This document shows, piece after piece, positions 53,255 through 62,209 of a DNA stretch of 64,000 nt (positions are counted from its first letter, which is position 1; each line of letters begins with the position of its first letter). The position numbers and the translations under genes are program-made. The notes beneath the pieces were generated by a model, which was not told where the DNA came from, made no database searches, and saw nothing but the letters and a program-made list of their open reading frames with translations. The stretch comes from Asaia bogorensis. Its GTDB lineage: Bacteria > Pseudomonadota > Alphaproteobacteria > Reyranellales > Reyranellaceae. The DNA is taken from contig CAMDCE010000014.1 in NCBI GenBank assembly GCA_945889625.1, positions 36,276 to 100,275 of the forward strand, read 5' to 3'.

Positions 53255-54108
53255 GCGGCCGCCTTGGCCGAGTGGGCGGCGAGCGGCGCGATCTTGTCGA
53301 GATGGCGCAGGATGTCGTCGCGACCGAGGTCAGGGATCGACAGCAGAGCGCCTTGGATGCCGGCCTTGCGGTATCCATCCAGCGCGCCCTCGTTGGTCGG
53401 GGCGCCGAACACGGTGACGGTGAGACTCTTGAAGTCGCGACCCTTCTGCTCGGCCATGCGGCGCAGCCGAGCCATCGACTCGGCGGCGTCGAAGCCTTTG
53501 CGGGTGCGCGGCAGCCAGCCGTCGCAGTATTCGACGATGCGCCGCAGCGTGTGGTCGCTCTCGCCGCCCAGCAGGATCGGCGGATGCGGGCGCTGCGCAG
53601 GCTTGGGCCACGACCAGACCGGGTCGAAGTTGACGAACTCGCCGTGGTAGGACGCCGCCTCCTTGGTCCACAGATCCTTCATGGCGAGTACGTGCTCTCG
53701 CATCTGTTTGTAGCGCGTGGCGTACTTGACGCCGTGATTGCTCATCTCATCCTCGTTCCAGCCGGCGCCGATGCCGAAGATGAAGCGGCCGCCGGAGAGC
53801 TGGTCGAGACTTGCAATCGCCTTCGCCGTGGCGATCGGCTCGTGCTGCGGCACCAGCAGGATGCCGGTGCCGACCTTCAGCTTCTTGGTCACGGCCGCGG
53901 CAATGGCCAGTGCCACGAAGGGATCGTGGGTGTGGGAGTAGCACTTGGGCAGTTCGCCGCCGCCCGGCCATGGCGTCCGGCGGCTGAGCGGGATGTGAGT
54001 GTGCTCGGGGACGTAGAGCGAGTCGAAGCCGCGCTCCTCCAGCGCCTTCGCCAGCTCGGCGACGTCGATGCCGTAATCGGTGGGAAAATAGAACGTACCA
54101 ACTTCCAT
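53251..54108 (-). CDS. LLM class F420-dependent oxidoreductase
   Basis: The 285-residue protein (MEVGTFYFPTDYGIDVAELA, SLYVPEHTHIPLSRRTPWPGGG, RFIFGIGAGWNEDEMSNHG, PPILLGGESDHTLRRIVEYC) is a paralogue of the 51360-52211 product. Both share the EHxHIPL and GxGWNxDEMxNHG phrases. It follows gnd on the same strand with a 63-bp gap that contains a decayed cgtccggctg palindrome. The substrate is unknown. Confidence 0.85.
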   Translation of the reverse strand: MEVGTFYFPTDYGIDVAELAKALEERGFDSLYVPEHTHIPLSRRTPWPGGGELPKCYSHTHDPFVALAIAAAVTKKLKVGTGILLVPQHEPIATAKAIASLDQLSGGRFIFGIGAGWNEDEMSNHGVKYATRYKQMREHVLAMKDLWTKEAASYHGEFVNFDPVWSWPKPAQRPHPPILLGGESDHTLRRIVEYCDGWLPRTRKGFDAAESMARLRRMAEQKGRDFKSLTVTVFGAPTNEGALDGYRKAGIQGALLSIPDLGRDDILRHLDKIAPLAAHSAKAAA

Positions 54109-54171
54109 CGCGCTCTCTCCTTTGGTGCGGCTTCCGGCCGGCCGATTCCAGCCGGACGGAATGTAATTTAG

Positions 54172-55155
54172 CTATTTCTTGGGGGCCTCGACGTGACCGC
54201 CGAAGCCCAACCGCATTGCCGACAGCACCTTCTCCGCGAAGGTATGCTGCTGGCGCGAGCGGAACCGCACGAACAGCGAGGCTGCCAGCACGTCGGCCGG
54301 TACCGCCTCCTCGATCGCCGCCTCGATGGTCCAGCGGCCCTCGCCGCTGTCCTCGACGTGGCCGGAGAAATGCTCCAGATGCGCGTCCTCGGCGAGCGCC
54401 GACGCCGTGAGGTCGAGCAGCCACGACGTCACCACGCTGCCGCGCCGCCACACCTCGGCTATGTCGCCCAGGTTGAGGTCGTAGCGCTCGTCGGCCGGCA
54501 ACTTGTCCGACGCCCGGTTGCGCATGATGTCGAAGCCTTCGGCAAAGGCCTGCATCATGCCGTATTCGATGCCGTTATGGATCATCTTCACGAAATGCCC
54601 GGAGCCCACCGGCCCGGCGTGGATATAGCCGCGCTCGGCGCGGGGGTCGAGCTTCTCCCGCCCGGCCGTGCGCTCGATATCGCCGAGCCCGGGCGCCAAC
54701 GCCGAAAAGATCGGATCGAGACGCGTCACGGTCTCGGCGTCGCCGCCGATCATCAGGCAGTAGCCACGCGCCAGGCCCCAGACGCCGCCCGACGTGCCGA
54801 TGTCGAGATACTTGATGCCCTTCGGCGCAAGCTCGCGCGCGCGGCGCACATCGTCTTTGAAGTTGGTGTTGCCGCCATCGATGATGACGTCGCCCGCACG
54901 CATCAGGCCGGCGAGCTGGGCGATCGTCTCCTCGGTGATGTTGCCGGCCGGCAACATCACCCAGACAGTGCGGGGACTGGATCCCAATGCCTCGACCAGC
55001 GCCGCAACGGACGACGCCGCAGTCGCACCGTCCTTGGCAAGCGCCGCGCCCGGCGCCGGACTGGCGTCGTAGACCGCGCATTCGTGCCCCGCCTTCATCA
55101 GGCGGCGCACGATGTTGCCGCCCATCCGTCCGAGGCCAATGACGCCGATCTTCAT
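54172..55155 (-). CDS. gnd: 6-phosphogluconate dehydrogenase, NAD-type (decarboxylating)
   Basis: The 327-residue enzyme is the short GndA/YqeC type. The N-terminal Rossmann motif [16 protein letters not shown] is followed by VYDASP, where the aspartate favours NAD over NADP. The signature [10 protein letters not shown], the catalytic Lys region [23 protein letters not shown] and GFDIMRN follow. It converts 6-phosphogluconate to ribulose 5-phosphate and CO2. Its substrate is what FGD (after lactone hydrolysis) and GntK produce. No 6-phosphogluconolactonase gene is seen here. Confidence 0.92.
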   Translation of the reverse strand: MKIGVIGLGRMGGNIVRRLMKAGHECAVYDASPAPGAALAKDGATAASSVAALVEALGSSPRTVWVMLPAGNITEETIAQLAGLMRAGDVIIDGGNTNFKDDVRRARELAPKGIKYLDIGTSGGVWGLARGYCLMIGGDAETVTRLDPIFSALAPGLGDIERTAGREKLDPRAERGYIHAGPVGSGHFVKMIHNGIEYGMMQAFAEGFDIMRNRASDKLPADERYDLNLGDIAEVWRRGSVVTSWLLDLTASALAEDAHLEHFSGHVEDSGEGRWTIEAAIEEAVPADVLAASLFVRFRSRQQHTFAEKVLSAMRLGFGGHVEAPKK

Positions 55156-55301
55156 GTTCTGTCCGTTTCCGATGTTCCCCGGAGGCCGAGGATATCAGGC
55201 TGGAGCGGATCGGCCACCCACCATGCGCGGGATCCGCTGTGCGGCGCCGGTCACCAACGGGGCCACGCTCTGCAACGGTCACGCCGAAAGTGAAGTGACC
55301 G

Positions 55302-55518
55302 TCACAGGACGGTCCTGGCGAACCACTCCACCTGATCCTCGAACTCGGCCATCGAATCGGCCGGTGTCATCAACGCGCAGGCGTGGTCGACCCCCATCTT
55401 GCGCAGGCCCTCGATTTTCTCGCGGATCAGAGCGTCGAGGCGCCGCCCTCCTCCGCTGCCCTGGTCTGTGCCGGGATGTCGGCGATGGGCGCGCGGCGGT
55501 CGATGGCGATACCGAACT
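55302..55518 (-). pseudogene. Internally deleted LLM oxidoreductase gene
   Basis: The minus strand reads EFGIAIDRRAPIADIPAQTR and a few more residues, like the first 25 or so residues of an LLM enzyme, and then stops. In the adjacent frame it continues LIREKIEGLRKMGVDHACAL, ending with MAEFEDQVEWFARTVL before a TGA at 55302, which is a typical LLM C-terminus. The middle of the gene (about 250 codons) is missing and the two ends are out of frame. The region 55156-55540 holds nothing else recognisable. Confidence 0.7.
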
Positions 55519-55539
55519 CAGCCCCTGCTCAGCCCCTGC

Positions 55540-56796
55540 TCAGCCATGGCTGAAGCCGTAGCTGTTCTTGAGTGCTGCCATCAGCTCGGGCAGTCCACCG
55601 TCCACCAGCGGCGGCTCGGGCAGCGCCTGCTCGATCGGACCCGGGTCCTTCAGGCCGGCAGCAGTGAGCAGCGCCACGCAGCGCTCAGGCGACTTGATGA
55701 TGCCTTGGGCACGCAGCCGCTCGATGGCGGCAAAAGGCGCGGCCGAGGAAGCCTCGGGCCAAATCCCTTCCTGGGCGGCGAGCTTCACCACCCAGCTTCG
55801 CAGTTCGTCATCGCCGATCGTCACCGCGGCGCCCTTCGAGCGGCGCAGCACGTCGAGCGCCTGCACCGTGCCCTGGAGCGCGCCGATCGAGGTGGCGATC
55901 GAGGGCGCGTTGCGCGGCGATTCAGGCGGCATGGCATCGCCGCCCTCCATGGCGGCGGCCAGCGAGCCCGAGACCTCGGCCGCCACGAAGCGCGGCGTGC
56001 GGTCGATCCAGCCCAGCGCCTTCAACTCCTCGAAGCCCTTCCACATGCCGTAGAGCGCATCGCCGTAGCACACCGGCAGCACGCACCAGTCGGGTACTTC
56101 CCAGTCGAAGGCCTCGGCGATCTCGAAGGCGATCGTCTTGTAGCCTTCCATCCCATAGGGGTTGCTGCCGACCACCGGCCCGAAGAAGGGCGAGGTCGGA
56201 TACCAGCCGAACTCGCGCACGCCCAGGGTCTGCAGGCGCCAGCGGTCAGCCTTTTCGCTCACCTTCACGACCATGGCGCCATAGGCGCGCATCTGCAGCA
56301 CCAGCGGTCCTGCCGAGCCCATGAAGGTGAACACCACGCACGGGATGCCGGCCTTGGCGGCGTAGGCGGCGGCGGAAGCGCCGGCATTGCCCGAGGAGCT
56401 GGAGGTGATGACCTTGGCGCCGAAGCGGCGGGCCATGCTGAGCGCCCCCGAGGCCAGCCGGTCCTTGAACGACCAGGTGGGATTGCGCGATTCGTCCTTG
56501 ATCCAGACGTCGCCCAGGCCGAGCGAGGGCGCAGGCAGCAGCGGCGTGTTGCCCTCGCCCAAAGTCACGGCGTCCTGGGCGGGAGCATGCAGGAATTCGT
56601 CCCATCGCCACATCGAGTCGGTCCGCCGTGGCCGCGCATCGTCGCGGCCGGTGCCCTCGCCGGGACGCACATCGTACGCAACGGTCAGATTGGCCGGCGC
56701 CCCCTTGGCCCGGCAGGCCGGGCAGTCCTCGGCATAGTGGGTGACGGGATAGCGGGAGCTACAACGAACGCAAACCAGCGCGCTGGGCAGGGGCAT
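55540..56796 (-). CDS. PLP-dependent threonine synthase-like enzyme
   Basis: The 418-residue fold-type II PLP enzyme has an N-terminal zinc-ribbon-like part (CVRCSSRYPVTHYAEDCPAC), then LGEGNTPLLPAP, the PLP lysine in NPTWSFKDRLASG and the phosphate-binding SSSSGNAGASAAAYAAKAG. It is nearest to threonine synthases, which turn O-phosphohomoserine into threonine, but other beta-replacing or deaminating roles are possible. I chose ATG 56796. An in-frame ATG at 56859 has a better ribosome-binding site but overlaps the divergent gene start. Confidence 0.78.
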   Translation of the reverse strand: MPLPSALVCVRCSSRYPVTHYAEDCPACRAKGAPANLTVAYDVRPGEGTGRDDARPRRTDSMWRWDEFLHAPAQDAVTLGEGNTPLLPAPSLGLGDVWIKDESRNPTWSFKDRLASGALSMARRFGAKVITSSSSGNAGASAAAYAAKAGIPCVVFTFMGSAGPLVLQMRAYGAMVVKVSEKADRWRLQTLGVREFGWYPTSPFFGPVVGSNPYGMEGYKTIAFEIAEAFDWEVPDWCVLPVCYGDALYGMWKGFEELKALGWIDRTPRFVAAEVSGSLAAAMEGGDAMPPESPRNAPSIATSIGALQGTVQALDVLRRSKGAAVTIGDDELRSWVVKLAAQEGIWPEASSAAPFAAIERLRAQGIIKSPERCVALLTAAGLKDPGPIEQALPEPPLVDGGLPELMAALKNSYGFSHG

Positions 56797-56857
56797 GTTG
56801 GCGGCCACGTTAACCCGTGGGTGCCTCGGCAACAAACGCGCACTACAGTAGTGGGCC

Positions 56858-57790
<933 letters not shown>

Positions 57791-57839
57791 TGCGGTTGGC
57801 GAAAGAAAGCTGCAATCAAGGGCGTGTTACAGCGTCGCC

Positions 57840-59804
57840 ATGAAGAGATTTGGGGCAGCTGTTGCGGCGGTCCTGCTGGCCACCCCAACATTCGCCGCCG
57901 ATCCGCCCGGCCCGCGATCGGGTTTCTACGTCGGCGGCAATGTCGGCTACGGCTTCGGCAACGCCACGGCGACGCTCGGCGATCCGACTGGCGTCGCGTC
58001 GGCCAACGGCACAACGGAGTACGGCATGCTGTTCGGCGGCGTGCAGGCCGGCTATCAGCAGGTTCTGCCCTCGCGCTTGATGCTCGGCGTCGAGGCCGAC
58101 CTGTCGTTCGCCAACTACATGGACCTGCAGCAGGTGCTGTCCTACCGCGCCACTGGCACGGGAACGGCCAACGAGCAGCTCGAATATCTCGGAACCTTGC
58201 GCGGACGGGTGGGTTATTCGATGGGCAACTGGACGCCGTTCGTCACCGGCGGCCTGGCTTGGGCCAGCACGCGCTACTCGCGTACCGATCTCATTTCCGG
58301 CAACGAGGACGCAGCGCCCAGCCAATATCGCACGGGTTACGCCGTCGGCGGCGGTGTCGACTATACACTGCGCGATCGCTGGTCGGCGCGGGCCGAGTAT
58401 CTCTACGTGAACCTTAGCCTCACCGGGTACCCGTTCGCATCGGCACCGGCACGCTACGATTCGCGCTACGACCTCAATCTCTTCCGGATTGGACTCAACT
58501 ATCATTTCGGCGGCGACGACGGCGAGACGAAGAACAGCGACGCAGCCGACAAAGGCCCTGGCAGCTGGGAGATCCATGGCCAGTCGACTTTGATCTTCCA
58601 GGGATATCCGCCGATCCGTTCACCGTATGAAGGCACCAATAGCTTGCCGGGCGTCGGCCAGTCGCGCGAGACCTGGACGACATCGGCCTTCCTCGGCGTC
58701 CGTCTCTGGCAGGGCGGCGAGCTCTACTACAATCCCGAGCTGTTGCAGGGCTTCGGCCTCGCCGACACGGTGGGCGCCGGCGGCTTTCCCAACGGCGAGG
58801 CCCAGAAATCCAACTTCCCGTTCCCGCGCTACAACACCTCGCGCCTGTTCCTGCGCCAGGAGTTCGGCCTGGGTGGGGAGCGCGAGAAGGTCGAAAGCGA
58901 ATACGGGCAGCTCTCCGGCGAAAAGGACGTCAACAGATTCACGGTGCAGGTCGGCAAGTTCGCCGTGCACGACCTGTTCGACACCAACGACTACGCCGAG
59001 GACACACGCGTCGACTTCATGAACTGGTCGATCTGGGCCGCGGGCGCCTACGACTACGCCGCCGATCGTCTCGGCCTCACCTACGGCGTCGCCGCCGAGC
59101 TCAACCGGGCTCAGTGGGCGCTGCGCGCCGGCTACTTCCTGATGCCGACCCAGTCCAACGGAAACCTGATGGACTGGAACCTGTTCGTCCGAGGCGGATA
59201 CGTGGGCGAGCTGGAACTGCGCTTCCGGCCCTACGACAGGCCCGGCGTACTGAAGCTAGGCGCGTTCCTCAACACAGTCTTCTCCGGCTCCTACAATGAG
59301 GCCGTGACATTGGCGTACGGCGCCGCCACGCCTGCCGACAACACCATCGCGCAGACCCGTCAGAACCGCATCAAGTACGGCTACTACGTCAATCTCCAGC
59401 AGCAGATCAGCGACGATATCGGCCTGTTCGGCCGTTGGAGCTGGAACGACGGTCAGAACGAGATCATGGCCTTCACCGACATCGATGCCAGCTTTTCGGG
59501 CGGGCTGTCGATCAAGGGAACGCGCTGGGGGCGTCCCGACGACAAGATCGGCGTTGGCGGCGCGATCAACATGCTGTCGGCCGCGCACAGCAGCTTCCTG
59601 GCGGCCGGCGGACTTGGTCCGCTCGTGGGCGACGGCCAGTTGCCGAACTACAGTGCGGAGAAAGTGCTGGAGGTCTACTACGCCCTGCAGCTCGTCAGGG
59701 GCCTGGTTGCGACGGCGGACTATCAGCTCATTGTCAGTCCCGCCTACAACGCCGACCGTGGCCCGGTGAGTATCTTCAGCGGACGACTGCGGGCGAGCTT
59801 CTGA
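57840..59804 (+). CDS. Outer-membrane protein: Omp25-like barrel fused to OprB-like porin
   Basis: The 654-residue precursor has a signal peptide (VAAVLLATPTFAADPP). Residues about 25-227 form an Omp25/OmpA-type eight-strand barrel (GFYVGGNVGYGFG, LMLGVEADLSFA, LGTLRGRVGYSMGNWTPFVT, RIGLNYHFGG). After a short hydrophilic linker (DDGETKNSDAADKGPG) residues 245-654 match the carbohydrate-selective porin family (WEIHGQSTLIFQGYP, LYYNPELLQGFG, VGKFAVHDLFDTNDYAEDTR, FMNWSIWAAGAYDYAADR). It would place two barrels of one chain in the outer membrane. The ligand is unknown. Confidence 0.85.
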   Translation: MKRFGAAVAAVLLATPTFAADPPGPRSGFYVGGNVGYGFGNATATLGDPTGVASANGTTEYGMLFGGVQAGYQQVLPSRLMLGVEADLSFANYMDLQQVLSYRATGTGTANEQLEYLGTLRGRVGYSMGNWTPFVTGGLAWASTRYSRTDLISGNEDAAPSQYRTGYAVGGGVDYTLRDRWSARAEYLYVNLSLTGYPFASAPARYDSRYDLNLFRIGLNYHFGGDDGETKNSDAADKGPGSWEIHGQSTLIFQGYPPIRSPYEGTNSLPGVGQSRETWTTSAFLGVRLWQGGELYYNPELLQGFGLADTVGAGGFPNGEAQKSNFPFPRYNTSRLFLRQEFGLGGEREKVESEYGQLSGEKDVNRFTVQVGKFAVHDLFDTNDYAEDTRVDFMNWSIWAAGAYDYAADRLGLTYGVAAELNRAQWALRAGYFLMPTQSNGNLMDWNLFVRGGYVGELELRFRPYDRPGVLKLGAFLNTVFSGSYNEAVTLAYGAATPADNTIAQTRQNRIKYGYYVNLQQQISDDIGLFGRWSWNDGQNEIMAFTDIDASFSGGLSIKGTRWGRPDDKIGVGGAINMLSAAHSSFLAAGGLGPLVGDGQLPNYSAEKVLEVYYALQLVRGLVATADYQLIVSPAYNADRGPVSIFSGRLRASF

Positions 59805-60044
59805 ACCTTGGCGTCCTTCGCGGTCCGGCCGCCCTGCCGGCGAAAGCCGCCGCCGCGCGACAGGCCGTAGGCCTTCTCCGGCACGAATACATGTTCGAGG
59901 TCGGTGAAGGCGAGACGCTGGATCAATGGCATGCCGTCATTTTGGAGACGACCACGCTCGGCTTCAATCCCGGAACCTGCTAGCATCGATCCAGGGAGAC
60001 TTTGGATTCTTCAACCTTTGGACCTTCGTCGACGCGGCCTGGCC

Positions 60045-61109
60045 ATGCTGTCGACCGGCTCGATAGTGGCTCTGTGCCTGCTTGCCGGCTGCAAGGAGGA
60101 CGCGACCGCGCCGCCGTCCCTCACGCGCGTCCGCGTGGTCACCGCTGAGATCACCGACTTTGCGCCGGAGATCACGCTGACTGGCGTGATTGCAGCCCGC
60201 GTCCGGGCCGACCTTTCCTTCCGAGTGAGCGGCAAGATCAGTGAACGCCTGGCAAATCCCGGCCAGCCCGTCACCGCCGACGAGGTTCTGGCGCGCCTCG
60301 ATCCCGACGAGCAGCAGGCCGAGGTCCAGTCGGCGGAAGCCGGCGTGAAGTCGGCGGAAGCCCTGTTCCATCAGACGACGGCGACCTTCGAACGGCAGAA
60401 GACCCTGCTCTCCACCGGCAACACGACGCGCCGCGACTACGACCAGGCCGAGGCCACGATGCGTTCGGCCCAGGCGCAGCTCGAGCAGGCACACGGCCAG
60501 CTTAGCTCGGCACGCGACCAGCTCTCCTACACCGAGCTGCGCGCCGGGGCCGACGGCATCATCATCGGACGCAGCGCCGAGGCCGGCCAGGTCGTGACGG
60601 CGGCGCAACCCGTCTACACCCTGGCGCGCAACGGCCCACGCGACGCGGTGTTCAACATCCACGAATGGGCGCTGGCCAATGTCGTCATGGACAAGGGGCT
60701 GGCCATCTCGCTGGTGTCCGATCCGACGGTCAAGACGATCGGCGACGTGCGCCAGATTTCACCCGCCGTCGACCCCAACAACATGACCGTCACCGTCAAG
60801 GTCGGGCTGCGCGAGACCCCGCCGGCGATGGTGCTCGGCACGCTGGTCAACGGCGTGGGCCCGCTCCGGCAGCACAAGGTCGTCCTGCTGCCATGGGGCG
60901 CGATCTTCGAACTCGACGGCAAGCCCGCGGTATGGCTGGTCGATCCGCGCAGCAGCACGGTGTCGCTGAAGCCGATGGTCATCTATCGACTGAACAAAGA
61001 CAGCGTCGCCGTGACCGGCCTCGAGGCCGGCCAAACGGTCGTCACGGCCGGCGTGCAGATGCTGCGGCCGGGACAGAAAGTCGAAGTCGTCGCGGAGCGC
61101 CAGCCATGA
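60045..61109 (+). CDS. RND efflux periplasmic adaptor lipoprotein, first
   Basis: The 354-residue membrane-fusion protein has a lipobox (VALCLLAGC). Barrel-sandwich (TLTGVIAARVRADLSFRVSG, ISERLANPGQPVTADEVLARLD), hairpin and beta-barrel parts follow. It bridges an inner-membrane RND pump to an outer-membrane channel. ATG 60045 gives a signal peptide without basic residues, whereas an in-frame TTG at 60018 would add RRR and may be the true start. The stop overlaps the second adaptor start (ATGA). Confidence 0.88.
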   Translation: MLSTGSIVALCLLAGCKEDATAPPSLTRVRVVTAEITDFAPEITLTGVIAARVRADLSFRVSGKISERLANPGQPVTADEVLARLDPDEQQAEVQSAEAGVKSAEALFHQTTATFERQKTLLSTGNTTRRDYDQAEATMRSAQAQLEQAHGQLSSARDQLSYTELRAGADGIIIGRSAEAGQVVTAAQPVYTLARNGPRDAVFNIHEWALANVVMDKGLAISLVSDPTVKTIGDVRQISPAVDPNNMTVTVKVGLRETPPAMVLGTLVNGVGPLRQHKVVLLPWGAIFELDGKPAVWLVDPRSSTVSLKPMVIYRLNKDSVAVTGLEAGQTVVTAGVQMLRPGQKVEVVAERQP

Positions 61110-62209
61110 GGCGGCGGGGATTGGGCCTGCTCGCCCTCGCCCTGCTCGCGCCGCTCGGCGCCTGCGAGGAAGACGATCAGGCCGCGGCGCCGCCGCCTGT
61201 CCGGCCTGTCCTCACGGTCAAGGCCGAAGTCCGCACCACCGACACGCTGGGGCCGTTCGCCGGCAGCATCCAGCCGCGCTACAGCACCGACTACAGCTTC
61301 CGTCTGTTCGGCCGCATGGCGGCGCGGTACGTCAATGTCGGCGACCTCGTCAAGAAGGACGACGAGATTGCCGCCATCGATCCCGCCGTGCAGCTGATCC
61401 TGGTGCGCAATGCCGAGGCCTCGGTCGCCAGCACCGAGGCACAGCTCGCCAACACCCAGGCCGAGGAGGCGCGGCAACGCCCGCTGGTCGAGCGCAACAT
61501 CACGCCACAGGCGCAGTTCGACCTTATCGTGCAGAACCGCGAAACCGCCGCCGCCAACCTGACCCGTGCCAAGGCATCGCTGCGCCGGGCGCAGGATTCG
61601 CTCAGCTTCACCCAGCTTCGCGCCGACTTCGCCGGCGTCGTCACCGGCGCCTATATCGATCCGGGCCAGGTGATCAACCCCGGCCAGAAGATCGTCACCA
61701 TCGCCCGGCCGGAAGTCAGGGAAGCCGTGATCGCCGTGCCCAGCGCGCTGGCCGATTCCCTGGCGGCCGGCAATCGGATGGACATGGTGGTCGATCTCGA
61801 CCAGACGGTGAACATGAAGGTTGCCGCCATACGCGGCATCGACCCGACCGCCGATCCGGTCACCCGCTCGCGCACCCTCTTCCTGACCTTGAACGATCCG
61901 CCCCCAGCATTCCGCCTCGGCATCACGATCTCCGTGACCATGAGCAAGGCGGTGTCGCCCAGGGTCGACCTGCCGGCGACAGCAGTCTTCGAGCAGGGCG
62001 GCAAGCCACAGGTGTGGATCGTCGACCCCGAAAAGAAGACGGTCTCGATGCGCGAGGTCACGGTCGGGACGCACGACGAACGCATGGTGACGATCACTGA
62101 CGGCATCAAGGCCGGCGAGCGCGTGGTGGTGGTCGGTGTTCACAGCCTGACGCCCGGACAATCGGTGAAGATCCAGGACGCGCCCGGACAGCGCAGGGGC
62201 GGCAAGTGA
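61106..62209 (+). CDS. RND efflux periplasmic adaptor lipoprotein, second
   Basis: The 367-residue adaptor has a signal peptide and lipobox (LALLAPLGAC), a barrel-sandwich domain (DYSFRLFGRMAARYVNVGDLVKKDDEIAAID), a coiled-coil hairpin and a C-terminal membrane-proximal domain. It differs clearly from the first adaptor, so it is not a recent duplicate. The start overlaps the first adaptor stop, and its stop overlaps the GTG start of the pump. Confidence 0.9.
   Translation: MRRRGLGLLALALLAPLGACEEDDQAAAPPPVRPVLTVKAEVRTTDTLGPFAGSIQPRYSTDYSFRLFGRMAARYVNVGDLVKKDDEIAAIDPAVQLILVRNAEASVASTEAQLANTQAEEARQRPLVERNITPQAQFDLIVQNRETAAANLTRAKASLRRAQDSLSFTQLRADFAGVVTGAYIDPGQVINPGQKIVTIARPEVREAVIAVPSALADSLAAGNRMDMVVDLDQTVNMKVAAIRGIDPTADPVTRSRTLFLTLNDPPPAFRLGITISVTMSKAVSPRVDLPATAVFEQGGKPQVWIVDPEKKTVSMREVTVGTHDERMVTITDGIKAGERVVVVGVHSLTPGQSVKIQDAPGQRRGGK

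Noticed and set aside
59805..60044. 80-codon minus-strand frame downstream of the porin fusion
   Set aside because: It starts inside the untranslated gap and runs into the porin gene antisense. I recognise no family and no ribosome-binding site, so it is not called as a gene.
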